In this document: positions 10,413 to 22,194 of the stretch, piece by piece
Position numbering within the stretch: position 1 is the first letter of the stretch
Layout: every line of letters begins with the position of its first letter
Assembly (NCBI GenBank): GCA_933228895.1
Contig: OW121852.1
Location: 129,637,544 to 129,701,543 of the forward strand
Direction: 5' to 3'
DNA from: Platycnemis pennipes
Taxonomy: Eukaryota > Arthropoda > Insecta > Odonata > Platycnemididae
DNA: 64,000 nucleotides
Notes under the pieces: model-generated
Database searches by the model: none
What the model was told of the DNA's origin: nothing
Seen by the model: only the letters and a program-made list of their open reading frames with translations
Program-made: the position numbers and the translations under genes

Positions 10413-11692
10413 AGTGGATAGGAGGGGGTAGAGACTAGAATTTCGCTAAAAGAGCATATGAAGGTGGTAGAATATGAGTCAGAAGGGAAAAGGCAAGCTG
10501 GAAACAACTGCAATTTAATTTTTATTAATGAAGACTCATTTCTCAAGGGCCCTGGGCAAATTCTGGGGGGGGGGGGCGATTGCCCCCCGCTGCCCCCCAC
10601 TTCTGACGCCGTTTCTCCGTTGGCCCTATGGTTTCGACCGGGCAAGCGTTAGTACATACCTACCCAGTTGGATCACGTTGAAACAATTGCCACTTCTGCC
10701 TAGGGACTTTGATGACGTTTCATCCGAACTGAACTCCGTGTCCGTTTCACCCGCATTAGGTTAAACAGCGAACACTTAGGCCGCAAAACCTCCAAGCTGG
10801 AGGAAATGGAATCCCTAGCGTGTCTGTCCCAGTGAAAGTAGAGAGAATAGGATCACTGTATAGAGCCATATCCACTAATGCCATTACTCCACAGTAACAT
10901 CCGCCCAGGTGTGGTATCACGGATGCATCTTTCGCGTTATTGCAATCTTTATCGTTAACGCTTACCCCTAGAGTAGCGCAAGGTTAACAATAATCGTCTA
11001 TTAAATTCGCTCCACTGTTGTGAATAGCGATTTGAAGTGCTGCGCGAAAAATGAAGAACTGAGATCACGTTCTCGCTGACATGAGTTAAATCAAAAAAAT
11101 AACGATAACGCTAACGATAACGATAACCTCCATGATCGAGGCCGAGGTCGGTATTCAAAGCCTATATCTCTCAGTGTCTCGCCGATTGCTTTTCCCAGTT
11201 AAACTTCATCCAGTCACTTGGTAAAACTGTGGATCTGGAGACCATGAATTCAGATAGGGATAATTGAGAAGTACTTCTGGGGAGAGGAGCGGATTTATTG
11301 GAAGTTAGGAAGTAGTAATTCTGAAAAGAGAAGTCAAAAGACCTTAAGGAGGATGTATAGAGGGATTTTCATCCATGGTGTTAGTATTAGGAGGGAGTGT
11401 ATTACTAAAAACAAAAATTAGCCAATGGTCAAAAATATAAAGAGAAAATACTAATAGAGGACGTGATTATTGAATGTGCTTCCAGAGAATGCTATGTGCG
11501 GAAGCATCATGAAAGTTAAGACGAGAAAATAGTGAATAAGTAAGGTGTTTGGGGCCACCCTAGGGGACATACCTAAGTAAGGAAACCAATTTTCTCAAGG
11601 TCACTTCGGCAATAAATATTTCCTGTCGCATCTTGTCTGGAATGAGTGCGACATCAGGCAGATACATTGTAATAATTGTTTGACGTGATTGT
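10413..11692. other. Unassigned stretch
   Basis: Contains a G run at about 10565-10576 within a GGGCGATTGCCCCCC motif, and a short AACGATAACG-type hexamer cluster at about 11099-11127, partly complementary to 10937-10967. No gene recognised. The overlapping frames at 10458-10764 sit in low-complexity G/C sequence. Confidence 0.4.
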
Positions 11693-12227
11693 AATGGGGG
11701 CGTTTACTCGGAAACGAAATCGCAATTTTGTACACGAAATCGTTAGATGAAAACGAAAAAAAGAATTTTAGTGAAAAAATTAATCTTCTAACCACAACCA
11801 TTCACTCACAAATCAAAAATTAAAATAAGCAAAAGGTGACGCCCACCGAAAATGCTGCATTGATATCAATGACGTCATTTTCCTCCCGCCCTTGACTGCA
11901 TTTAGGGGAAGGGAGTGGAGGGGGATTCTCGGAAGCTCGTACAGATGCTGTCGCAACTGCTCCGATTGGCAGAGTCAGCTGTGCCCCCCCCCCCCCCCAT
12001 TGCGATAAGGCAAAGTAGCTTCGCGGGTTCAGTTGTGATTGGACGAAGTCGATGTACGTCAGAGGTTGCACCACGCCCACTTTTCCGAAAGGGTTAAAAA
12101 CATCAGTTTTTCGCCGCTTGTAACTCGAGAAATAATTGACGGATCAAAAAAAGGAAAAATATGGATCTTTTAATTTTGCAAACTCTATCAGATTCGGCAA
12201 TAAAAAACATGGTACACGACCCCATTG
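11693..12227. mobile_element. 535-bp MITE, copy 1
   Basis: Inverted ends AATGGGGGCGTTTACTCG and its counterpart (ACACGACCCCATT). The whole body matches 34725-35254 in inverted orientation, including CCACAACCATTCACTCA and CCACGCCCACTTTTCCG blocks. Non-coding, with a C run at about 11984-11998. Superfamily unknown. Confidence 0.85.
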
Positions 12228-12947
12228 ACAGTAATTCTTATTTATTTAGCTACATAAAATAGGCGAGCCAAACGTAATTTGCGAGCTCCGGGAAATCTAC
12301 GAGACTCAATCGATGGGATTGCCCAGGGAAGGTCGGAAAAATCACATGGTGCACGCGATCAACTTCCAGTATCCTATTTGAAGACGGTTCAAACAATGGA
12401 AGGAAGGAAAACCTTTGTTCCCTCATCCGATGAGGAATTCTTCGCAATATTCTAGCGAGATTGAAGAGAAAGGACGCCTCCTCCGCCCCAAGTGCTGGAA
12501 AGGAGAATGTTCATGGTTGACGTCTCACAACTAATTAACGCCGCAAATCAGGAAGTGTGGCAATCAGGGAATTGTTTTCAAGTAAGCGATCGACGGGTCT
12601 CCTCCACTTCATCTTACATCGTCGCGCTCTGAGAAAATCCTTCCGTAGCACACGCGAACAGCGCGACTCTTCCAGGTGACTTGCGACGCTAATGAGTTCA
12701 AGTGAATTTCACGTCGAAAAACTCAGCAGGGCTAGGAGAACCCAGTAAGGCGCTTAAGGATATCGCAGTACCGATCCAGTTGTATGGCTTGGGTAAACAG
12801 AGCATGCTATATGGATACGTGAGCCACTTTTTCGATTCCGTCCGTAAGCGAGGTTAGTAATCGATATTTTCCGGAATATCTCGTAGGAAACGCAAGTCTT
12901 ATGCCACATTTTATCACTCACGAGAACTTATTATGTAGAAATGTGAT
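12228..12947. other. Unassigned stretch
   Basis: Nothing recognised. Moderately GC-richer than its surroundings. Confidence 0.45.
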
Positions 12948-13562
12948 GAAATGTGATGAGAAGACAAAAGAGTGATGTTATTTTTCACCGGATAGGCCCC
13001 ACCTTGAGTATGCAGCCAGTGTATGGGATCCTAATGAATTAGGTTTGATCAGATAACTAGACAGGGTGCAGCGTAGAGCAACTAGGTTCTTCAAAAGGTG
13101 TTACGATAGGTCGAGTAGCGTTTCAGAATTAATACAAGAATTAGGGCGGGAATAATTATCAGAGCGTAGGTTAAAGTACAGATTAAATCTATCAGAGAAA
13201 TTTCAATCGGATAGCTTTACTGAAGATGTTAGGCACATATTAAAAAACCAGCGTATTATGCTAGATTCGACCAGATAAATAAGATAAGAGATTGTCGTAC
13301 CGATAGATTCAAAATGGCATTTTTCCCCCGTACTATAAGAGAAAAGAGTAGGCAGCATAGGAAAGGGATAGGCCGGGGAACTATTTTGAAGTAGTTTGTA
13401 GTGCATGCTGCATGTATTAATCCGTTAAATAGTATAGATGCTAACAATCTAGTTGCATGAGACCCTATACTTGCTTGTTTGCGTGTATATAGTGCAAGCG
13501 AGCTTGGTGATCTTCACCTCCTGCCACACACCCTTGCAGGGTATCGGGTAGATGTAGATGTA
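12948..13562 (+). mobile_element. Non-LTR family A, copy A3
   Basis: Plus-strand C-terminal reverse transcriptase tail, broken by stops and shifts (HLEYAASVWDPNELGLI, then LSSVSELIQ-like, then a FKMAFFPRTIRE block at about 13307-13340). The full 3' UTR follows, ending in CTTGCAGGGTATCGGGTAGATGTAGATG. Truncated at the 5' end like the other copies. Confidence 0.85.
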
Positions 13563-14294
13563 GTATTATAAAGTTATGCAAATTTATAATTTTATGATCC
13601 AATAATTCAATAGACAAGCGAATGACGGTGGTAACTCCACAAAATATCCCTCGTAATATTTTCGCAAAACAAAATTGGGGGTTTGATCATTTACGAAATA
13701 GCAAGGTTTAAGGGGTGGTATATGCTCGCAAGTGAACGGTGGGCATTTAGCGTATCAAGAACTTTTTATCGCGAGTTTCCATTCCTCATGAATTTGAAAT
13801 AAAGGGGCCGGCTGGATTCATTAATCTTTGATGCGAATTGCCTCCCGTTGGTCATTTGGCTCTCTCTTTCCTGTTTCCTATCGAATGAACACTACGTGGC
13901 TCGATTCGTTTATCATCCATAGTTTTTTTTCATTTGGATGAATAGCAAATAAAATAATTTTGAGAGATGCCAACTTCCAACTACCAACAATTATTTCTTC
14001 ATGCATTGAATCATCATCTGTGTTATACTTTTTCCATAGGAGTAAGTTACATACTGCCATATTTCATTTTATACTCTGCAGACTCTCCGTAGTAACTTTA
14101 CCGTGATTAATTAACGTAATTATTGCGTTATCCTAGCTATTACGAAAAAAGTGATCAAAACATTTCGACTTAAGTATAATAAAATGTAAAAATACTGGCA
14201 GGTTTTATCATACATGGTAACAAAACATGATTTGCAGATACAAAATTCATATTCTGCCAAGGAGATGTATTCGAAGCCAACTCTGTACGTATAT
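13563..14294. other. Unassigned stretch
   Basis: Nothing recognised on either strand. Confidence 0.5.
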
Positions 14295-15560
14295 GTCATC
14301 ATCATCGTCATTCGTCAGCAAACCTAGGATTGGTATGACGCAGTCCTACACTCGATTCTTCTATCGGCAAAACTCTCCATTTTGACGTAACTCATCTCTT
14401 TTACATCCTTCACAACCTGTTCTATGTATCTTATACGAGGCCTGCCTTTTACAATGCTCCCGTTTAATTTTCACTCGGCAATTGTCTTCCTTAGGCCATC
14501 GAGTCTTGAAATATGGCTGATAAAATTTTCCCGTCTTCTTTTTAGAGTTTTCAGCAGACTTCTCTTTTGTCACACCCTACTTCTTCGTTTGTCACTCGGT
14601 CTATCAACTTTATCTTCATCATTCTTCGGTAGCACCATATTTCGAATGCTTCCACCCTTTTCTTCTCCGCAGCTGTCATCATCCATACCTCACTGCCGTA
14701 AAAAACACGCTTTAGATATTCGTTCTTATTATTTTGCTTTTTTACTCCTACGCTTGTATTTCCTGCTGGAAGTTGATTCTTCTTTGGATAGAATTCCCTC
14801 TTTGCCTGGGCTATTCTGCTGATTATTTCCTTCTTGCTTCGTCCACCATTGGTTACTCAGCTTCCAATGTAACAGAACTCATCCACCTCCTCAATTTTTA
14901 GTTTTCCTAGTTTGACATTGGTTCTGCCCTCTTCTTTCTTGCTGCACACCAATATCATACAGTTAGTCTTCTTCCTATTTATCTTCAGCTGATATCTGGC
15001 CATTTTGCTTTCCTTGGTTATCATAAATTTATTCAGATCCCTCTCTGTCTATGATATGATTGCTATATCATCAGCGAATCACAGCATGCTTATTTTTTCT
15101 CCGTGGATATTCACTCCATAAGATTTCTCCTTGATTTTTGTTGATGGTTCTCTCGATGTAAAAATCAAATATTACGGTAGACAGTGCACATCCTTGTCTC
15201 TCTCCTTTCCTTATTCTAGCTTCTTTACAGCTGGGTCCAGATTTAATCACAGCACCTTTTCTTTTTTTATAAACTGTGGATAATTCTTAGGGAATTGTAG
15301 GACTCTCCAATTCCATTCAGAAGTATTGAATTCCAAGCCGCATTGTCAAAAGCCTTCTCTAAATCCACAAATGCAATGAAAGTCGGCTTGTTCTTCTCCA
15401 TTCTCTTCTCTATTAACAGCTCAAGGGCCAATATTGCCTCTCTCGTTCCCGTACTTTTCCTGAATCCGGATTGATCTTCATCCAGGAACTCCTCTGCTTT
15501 TCGTTATGTTCTTCGGTAGATGATCCTTGACAATATCTTTGAACGTATTTACGGATTGCC
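14295..15560 (-). mobile_element. RTE-like non-LTR retrotransposon family C, copy C1
   Basis: The minus strand encodes a decayed reverse transcriptase. Motif A is TFIAFVDLEKAFDNAAW (about 15330-15380), followed by RKGERQGCALS (about 15190-15215), the catalytic FADDIAI (about 15061-15090) and a C-terminus with the GRPRIRYIEQVVKDVKE block. The 3' end is short ATC/GAT-rich sequence (CATCATCATCGTCATTCG at 14295). It is the longest copy of this family here. Many stops and frameshifts make it inactive. I use RTE/BovB-like as a working clade. Confidence 0.85.
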
Positions 15561-15901
15561 TATTTAAGTCATCTTAGTATGTTTTTCGAAAGCTAGTGGG
15601 GATCATGCAGAGTTTTTATAAATCTTTGAATTTGAAGTTTTTTGGCGGAAATTATTGCTTGGCGAAAATTTTGGTGAAGAATTAAGTTGTGATACAAAAA
15701 TATTACTCATTGAAAATTAAACGTTTTCGGCAACTTAAATACGCGAAGACATCGCATTACGTCTGGACACCGTATCACTATCGATATGGGCGTTGCATAA
15801 GTGTTGTGCGCGGACGATAGTTGTTTAATGAATTCCTGGAGAAAAGGATTTTATTTTTCTCATTTCTATAATGTAACTATCGAATTTATTTCGATTTTTT
15901 T

Positions 15902-16403
15902 CGTAAATGAAAAGAAAAACTTTGTTATGTTCCACCAATTTATTCTCAGGTACAACTAGTTTCGACGCAGTGGAGTCATCTTCAGGCACAAAGAGTAAAA
16001 GCAAAAATATAATCTTTATATAGCATCCAGGGTAGGCGATGGGGTGGGGGAGGAAGAAGGTAGTGGAAGGGGGTGGAAAACCTCAAGGATACAATGTAGT
16101 GAATGTTTAGCGGGTGGATACAATGTGGTTGCGGGTGTTGGGTCGGATAGGGGGGCGGATGACCGTTGGAAATTTTGAGTTTAGAAGGGTTGTGACTCAG
16201 GTAGCGGTGGGGTGTCCGTGGGAGTGGGGGGAGGGGAAGGATTACGGGCTACTGTTTTTTCCGTGAGGGTCATGGAGGCTTCTAGGAGAGGGGAAAGGTT
16301 TTCAAATATATATATATATATATTCAAATATATAACAAAGTTTTCCTTTTCATTTACGATAAAATGAACTTCCACAAGGCTGAGCCTGAGACGATGGAGA
16401 TAA
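15902..16403 (-). mobile_element. Penelope-like element 2, non-coding remnant
   Basis: A 502-bp insertion flanked by the 12-bp duplication TTCGATTTTTTT (15890-15901 and 16404-16415). Inverted arms 15902-15927 and 16333-16358 differ at one base. The left arm is flush with the duplication. The right one is followed by a 45-bp extension (AAAATGAACTTCCACAAG), parallel to PLE1. A hammerhead-like core is at 15949-15990. The interior is G-rich and matches the 3' non-coding style of PLE1. A (TA)n tract lies at about 16306-16322. Confidence 0.85.
15949..15990 (-). ncRNA. Hammerhead-like ribozyme motif of PLE2
   Basis: Minus strand: GTGC, CTGAAGA, T, GACTCCACTGCGTC (stem II, one mismatch), GAAAC, TAGTT, GTAC. 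Stem III is the palindrome ACTAGT and the cleavage triplet would be GTT. Stem I can pair GTGC with GTAC over 4 bp. One extra nucleotide separates the core from stem II. Activity is untested. Confidence 0.6.
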
Positions 16404-16871
16404 TTCGATTTTTTTATTAAATATGTATATTACGGATTGCCCTGATTTTTTTTCAATTCAAGAATCTCTGCTATGACATAGCAATCACTGTTTTTCTTAA
16501 GAAGAATGCCACCATAATGGAGTCAACCTAACCAATTGTCAGATCGTACTTTCTAATATCCTTTTTCGGTCATGGTTTTGATCAAGAAACGGTCAAAAAC
16601 CTAAAAAAAAATATTCGCTTCGTTTTCTTCTATAAATACGTTTCAGTTTACGTAGCAACATAGGATTTATACCGCGCAGTGAGGTCAGAAGGCTTTTCAT
16701 GTCAGGTGACTTTCGTCCATTTTCGGGAACATAATAATCGTATTTAATAGTATTTGTGGTAGGGGTAGATAATTGTGGCTTACATGTTAAAATTTGTGCG
16801 AAAATTTCGTAACAAGTGCATCATTATAGCACAAGAAACAAATCTCATGTCTGTTTCCCATTGCATAATAT

Positions 16872-17306
16872 TCTACATCTACATGTACACGATACCCTGC
16901 AAGCCACCACGAGGATGTGTGGCAGGGGGTGAAGATCACCAAGCATGCACTATTGGCATGCAAACAAGCAACTATAGGGTCTCATGCAAACTAGATTGTT
17001 AGTATCTATAGTATTTAAGTGATTAATACATACATCATGCAATACAGATTACTCTAAAATATTTCACCTACCTATCCCCTTGTTATGCTACCTATTCTGT
17101 TCTAATATAGTACGGGGGAAAAATAACATTTTGAATCTATCGGTACGACAATATATCTCTCTTATCTTATTTACCTGGTCGAATCTAGCATAATACGCTG
17201 GTATTTTTAATATGTGCCTAACATCTTCAGTGAAGCTATCCTATTGAAATTTAATTAATAGATTTAATCTGTATTTAACCTACGCTCTGATAATGATTCC
17301 CACCCT
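16872..17306 (-). mobile_element. Non-LTR family A, copy A4
   Basis: Minus-strand 3' end: UTR with TGCAAGCCACCACGAGGATG, a tail of TGTAGATG repeats at 16872, then a coding tail up to GATTCCCACCCT (the WESLSERRLK region). It lies in the spacer of the fold-back element. Confidence 0.85.
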
Positions 17307-17875
17307 CCATATTACCATGAAAATCAGATGATTTGTTTTAGAAGAAAACAAAGCGAATATATGGTTTTGAGGAATTTTAACCGTTCTTGTTCGAAAATAA
17401 TGACTGAAAAGTGATTTGAAAAAGCAAATTCTAGCAATTTGACCCTGGTTGACTCCCTTATGGTGGCATCCTTAATAAATAACAGCGATTTCTTTGTCAT
17501 AGTAGAGTTCTTGGAATGAAAGCAAGCAGGTTACTATGCAGGTATTATAATACTTATCGACGATTTGCCCCTTGCGATCCGTACTACTTAAATAAAAATC
17601 GAAATACATTCAATTATTGCATTAATCGAACCGGATAAACACAAACGTTTTCGCCAAGTATTCATTTAACAACAAACCTCTTACAACAGGTAAACATAGT
17701 GATAATAGTCATGCGATGAAGCCGTGTTTTTAATCTGCCGAAAGCATCTAATTTTCAAAGAGTAACAAAACAATCTTTGTAAAAAAACTTAATTCTTCAG
17801 AAAAATGTTCGCGAAGAACATTTTACGTAGTGAACTTCACATTCAAAGATTTATAGAGAGCAGTGCATGATCCCC

Positions 17876-18452
17876 TTTTTCCCGTTACCTACCAGAGACC
17901 AACCTTCGCGCTGAGCGCGAATTTATATTTTTACTTTTTCCATCCAAGAGAGGGCGATTTTTTTCAAGGACATTTTGAGGCCAGTGAGGTCTACAAGACA
18001 GAGTAGAGGCCAGAGGAACAAAACAAGGCAATCGCTAAATGGTGGGCCCTGAGGAAAAGAGATGTACGGCATGCTATCAGCGGTGTCCATTTCAGATCGA
18101 GGGCAGAGAACAAATAACAAGATTCAATCTAGTGCTCCTTTATTTTCCGCCATCTCCGGCCATGAATGGAGCTGACTTGTCCCTCAAATGCTTATTGGGG
18201 CAGATGAAGGGTTTTCGATGATAAAACAATACATTTACGAATTACACTGACTTTTGCTCGTGTCTTAGTCCTTGCCTTATGTTTTTCCCTGTTCATACAA
18301 TACTGCTGGACTCATTCGAACGCGACTCCACCAAGGAATAAGGCAGCCTATTCGTGATTCTCTTAAGTAAATACTGTCACCTTTAAGGTCATTGTAACAT
18401 TTACGTTCTCTACATTATTGATGCAGACGATCTTTTATTGGCATTGACATCA
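17876..18452. other. Unassigned stretch
   Basis: Nothing recognised. A GCGCTGAGCGC palindrome is near 17909. Confidence 0.45.
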
Positions 18453-18521
18453 CCTACATCACATCTACATCCACAAAATACCCTACGTGAGGATATAAGG
18501 AAAGGGGTGAAGATCACCAAA
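18453..18521 (-). mobile_element. Non-LTR 3' UTR scrap
   Basis: CTACATCACATCTACATCC, AATACCCTACGTGAGG and GGGGTGAAGATCACCAAACAT: the last ~70 bp of a family A/B-type 3' end. It directly abuts copy C2. Confidence 0.75.
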
Positions 18522-19276
18522 CATCATCATCAGTGGATCGTCAACAATCCTAGGATTGGTTTGACGCAGCTTTCCACTCGATTCTTCAATCGGCCAACCT
18601 TTTCATTGTGACGTAATTTTTCTCTTTTACATCCTTCACAACCTGTTCCATGTGTATCATACGAGGCCTGCCTTTGCCATTATTCCCGTTCACTTTTCCC
18701 TCGACGACAGTGTTCATCAGGCCATCGTGTCTCCAGATATGGCCGATTAAGTTGTCCCTTCTTCTTTTTAGAGTTGTCAGCAGTCTTTTCTTTTCTCCCA
18801 CTCTTCTTAGGACTTCCTCGTTACTTACTCGGTCGATCCATTAAATCTTCATCATTTTTCTGTAGTACCACATTTCGAATTCTTCCACCCCTTTTCTTCT
18901 CCGCTGCTGTCATCGTCCATGATTCACTGCCGTAAAGAATCTTGCTCCAGATGAATGTTCTGATGAACTGTTTCCTTACTTCTATGCTTGTATTTCTTGC
19001 TGTAAGCAGATTCTTCTTTTGATAGAATTCCCTCTTTGACTGGGCTATTATACTCACTATTTCTTTCTTGCTTCGTCCGTCGTTGGTTACTCTCCTTCCT
19101 AGGTCACCAAACTCTTTCACCTCATCAAGGTTTTGTTTTCCTAGTTTTAAATTCGTTTTGACCTCTTCTTTCCTGCTGCACACCAATATTTTAGTCTTCT
19201 TCTTGTTGATCTTCAGCTCAAATTTAGCCATTGTCCTTTTCATGTTACTAGAATCTGTTTCAGATCCCTCCCTATA
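18522..19276 (-). mobile_element. RTE-like family C, copy C2
   Basis: The minus strand holds a 140-codon frame (18821-19243) with KRTMAKFELKINKKKTKILV, EVKEFGDLGRRVTNDGRSKK, ILYGSESWTM and then a second frame (18586-18801) with LIGHIWRHDGLMN and GRPRMIHMEQVVKDVKEK. This is the thumb/C-terminal part after the FADD motif. Compared with C4 the motif order is intact, but the frame breaks at about 18815. Confidence 0.88.
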
Positions 19277-19372
19277 TATCTGCCAAAAGTGCTATGTCAA
19301 ACATGCAAAAGGTATTTGAAACTAAGATGTGACATGATATTCTACCCATTCAACTAAGAGCTACCAAAACAG

Positions 19373-20145
19373 AATATTCTACCAATATTTCCCCTACCTA
19401 TCCCTTTGCTATGCTGCGAATTATAATCTCTGATGGCGCGAGGGAAAAATGTCATTTCAATCTATTGGTACGAAAATCTCTCTAAAATTACTTATCTGGC
19501 CGAATCTAGCACAATACGTAGGGATTATTAATACGAATCTTACATCTTCAGTAAACCTATTTTTTTTATAATTTCTGCAGAAGATTTCAACTGTATTATA
19601 ACCTGCGACCTCCTAATGATTCCAAGCGTAATTCTTCTGTTAATTTTGACACAATTGTATATTTATAAACCTTAGCTGCTCTATGCTGCACACTGTCTAG
19701 TTCTCTAATGAAACCTAATTCATATGGATCCCATACACTGGCTGCATATTGAATGTGGGGTCTAACTTTTGAAAAGTAATATCGCTCTTTTTTCTTCTCG
19801 TAACATTTCCCTAGTACCCTTTTGATAAATCCTAGCTCTCTTGGCTTAGCCGTATATTTCCCGGATGTGCCTTCCCCACGATAAATCTCTAGTGATTGAA
19901 ACACCTAGTAAGTAAGTACCTACCTTATGGATGTCTACGCTTTCAATGTTCGTTTTAACTTGTAGTTTGCAGCCAATATAACGAATTATTATTCTTGCAA
20001 ATATTAAGAACTAATCACTTTTCTCGGTTTAGTTCGGTCATTTGTCGCTCCACTCTTGAAATGCATCTAAACCCTTGCTCACTTATTCCCTATCTTCTTC
20101 ATTTGATTCACCTCTGTAAACTAATGCGTCGTCTGAAAAATAAAT
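19373..20145 (-). mobile_element. CR1/L2-like family D, copy D1
   Basis: A third related non-LTR family on the minus strand. The frame 19596-19904 reads GFIKRVLGKCYEKKKERYYF, RPHIQYAASVWDPYELGFI and ELDSVQHRAAKVYK. Upstream at about 20100-20137 lies a decayed YFSDDALVYRG (RT motif C). It differs from family A at many residues. The copy stops next to the TTAA transposon at 20150. Confidence 0.82.
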
Positions 20146-20149
20146 ATAA

Positions 20150-20885
20150 GGAGGTTGGCTCGCAACTGCTTGAGTCAAGTTGTCTGAGGAATCTTATTAA
20201 TTAAGTACGAGTATATGCCTGCTAAGTGATCCTTACTTCACAAAGAAAATTACCTAAGCGATAGAAAGTCATAAGTATCACAATAAAAACGATGGAAAGT
20301 CGAAGGATTTATTTTTTATGATAATTTTAATCAGCTCGACTACGGAATCAATTCAGCAATTACATTAAAGAAATACATTCATGCACTCAATGAATTTACT
20401 AATTTATAACACCATAATATTACTATCAAACATTATGCTATAATATTTTTCTGAAATATGCTTTAATATGTCATTAGTAATGATATTATTCATACGCCAT
20501 GCATTTTGGCTACAGCGACTGCAGCGCCACTTGAAGACAAGTAACGCATTTCTTCTGCTATAAGCGCAGAAATTGGTGGATTTAGCGAAAAATACGGTGA
20601 GTTGATGCCTTTCTTTTCGTGTCATTTTATTTCTTGTGACATCACGCATAAAATATCAGTTTTTTGCGAAAATGACATGTCACTATGGTATTTTTAAACG
20701 TTATATTCCCATGTGATGGCCATTCTCGCCGTTGATCGTATGTAATTTCAAATGCAATTTGTGCAAAAAGGAGTATGGGTTGGTATAATAATATTATCTT
20801 TACTTTATTATACAGAGGAACTTTAGTTCTATAAGTACTGAAAATGTAAAAAATGACATGACTTTCACTTTTCGGATCAACCTCC
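20150..20885 (-). mobile_element. TTAA-flanked non-autonomous DNA transposon, copy 1
   Basis: 736 bp with ends GGAGGTTG...CAACCTCC. It is flanked by ATAA (left, a decayed TTAA) and TTAA (20886-20889). It is collinear with 27294-28027 and 45481-46212 when inverted. It holds only short frames. The shared landmarks include ATGACATGACTTTCACTTTTCGG near the right end and GACTTTC.AT blocks. Confidence 0.85.
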
Positions 20886-20889
20886 TTAA

Positions 20890-21521
20890 GTTTACTATCA
20901 ACTACGGTTTCCAAATTGTCGAGGGAATAAATAAATTGAACCGTACATGGTACGCTAAATTAGTGTAGTTGCGCCCTTGAGGATGAATCACTCCCTTCTC
21001 AACACCAAAGGGGTTAACTGCGGTACTTCGCGCTGTGTTGGAGTTGTGTGGTCGACAGATTGTCGCAGGATCCATGGAACCACATGCAGGAAGCAGGCAA
21101 ATGAGCAATTTCATCCCTCCCGAAAGCGGAATTCTGAACGCACTGCACACGCTGGAGAAGAGCGACGCCCTCCTAGTTGATTACGGTCGCAGCGCAAACA
21201 ATCTGTCCGCGATCAATGGGTGCAAACATTGACAGAAGACCTCGTCTCTCGCCTCTCCAACAGCCAGCAAGCGCAGTCTGCTTCGTGGCGACCTTCTTTT
21301 TTTCGCTCGGAAGCGTTAGAAAATTCCTGAAGTGCTGAATGATGCGGCACTCTAGTTAATCGCAAATTAAAAAGAAAAACCACCCACACTAAGCTGCCTT
21401 TCAGTCATGTCTTCGTAGCATGAACACACTGAACAGCAACTGATGAGCAATGAGAAATTAAAGTTTTTCAGATTTTACACTGTATTATTTATTTTTATTT
21501 TAAAGAAAGAAAACCACATAC
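20890..21521. other. Unassigned, includes a GC-rich island
   Basis: About 20980-21310 is unusually GC- and CpG-rich for this window. The plus-strand frame 21035-21232 (PHAGSRQMSNFIPPESGILN) and the minus-strand frame 20902-21150 overlap. I recognise neither. It could be a first exon or CpG-rich promoter remnant. Confidence 0.3.
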
Positions 21522-21534
21522 AGCAATGATGCCA

Positions 21535-21689
21535 AATGTTCCTGATGCTCAAAAAATTTAGTCCCTGATGATGACAGGTCAGTGTAGAAACCGGTTGGTT
21601 ATTAAAAAACGTGTGGAAAATTACAAAGTTGTTTTTTATTTTCAATCATGGAAAAATTCCACAATGTGACGGCTGAAGTTTTTTCATCG
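21535..21689 (-). mobile_element. Short Penelope-derived insertion
   Basis: Bracketed by 13-bp direct repeats AGCAATGATGCCA (21522-21534 and 21690-21702). The right part has the PLE-type extension ATGGAAAAATTCCACAATG, as at the 5' side of PLE1. A hammerhead-like core lies on the plus strand at 21561-21600: CTGATGA, a weak stem II, then GAAACCGGTTGGTT, with the stem III palindrome ACCGGT. Confidence 0.6.
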
Positions 21690-21876
21690 AGCAATGATGC
21701 CATTTTATAGTGGCCAATAAAAGTACATACATTTTATAGCATATACAAGAAAAAAAATAAAATAAAAGTAACAGGAAACAAATAAAAGGGAAAGGCTATT
21801 GTGTTGACAGATGCGAAATAGAAAGGCTTATAAATGATTTAATTGGAAGTGCAAAGGGATCAATGTGTTGTGGGAG

Positions 21877-22194
21877 TTAGTTCAATAGAGAGGAGAGGCG
21901 GAAGAAAAGAGAACGTTTGGTAATCGAAATTCTGAGAATAGGCACATGGAGTAAAGGATGAGAACGAAAGATGGGGCGGGAAGGACCTTTCAAGTTGACT
22001 AAGGAGAGCAAATCGGGGCAGTCGATGTTGGACTTGAGAATATTATAGATTAGTTCTAAGTCTGCTGTGAGTCTAAGGATGCTAAGGTTAGGGATGGAAA
22101 GGGAGGAGAGAATAGTATTGGTGGACATGTTACGAAAATGCTGTAATCTATTTTTTACTATTTTAGCAAAGAAATTACAGGCATTTTTCCACAC
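21877..22194 (-). pseudogene. Jockey/CR1-type reverse transcriptase C-terminus
   Basis: The minus-strand 105-codon frame reads NILSSLSIPNLSILRLTADL, LELIYNILKSNIDCPDLLSL, then a VNLKGPSRP / RSHPLLHVPILRI tail. This matches the C-terminal pattern of Jockey-superfamily elements (a short helical 'L.LIYNIL.N.ID.P.LL' block followed by an F.VP-type segment). It belongs to a family different from A, B and D. Only the C-terminus remains. Confidence 0.65.

Larger units (their letters stand above)
15598..17875. mobile_element. Long-inverted-repeat (fold-back) element with nested insertions
   Basis: The ends share GGGGATCATGCA (15598) and TGCATGATCCCC (17864-17875) in inverted orientation. Imperfect matching continues inward for about 520-550 bp per arm: TATAAATCTTTGAAT.TGAAG, GAAGAATTAAGT, TTTGAAAATTA, GCCACCATAA.GGAGTCAACC, and CGCTTCGTTTTCTTCT-like blocks. 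The left arm is split by PLE2 (15902-16403), and the spacer contains family A copy A4. No transposase seen. Confidence 0.75.
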
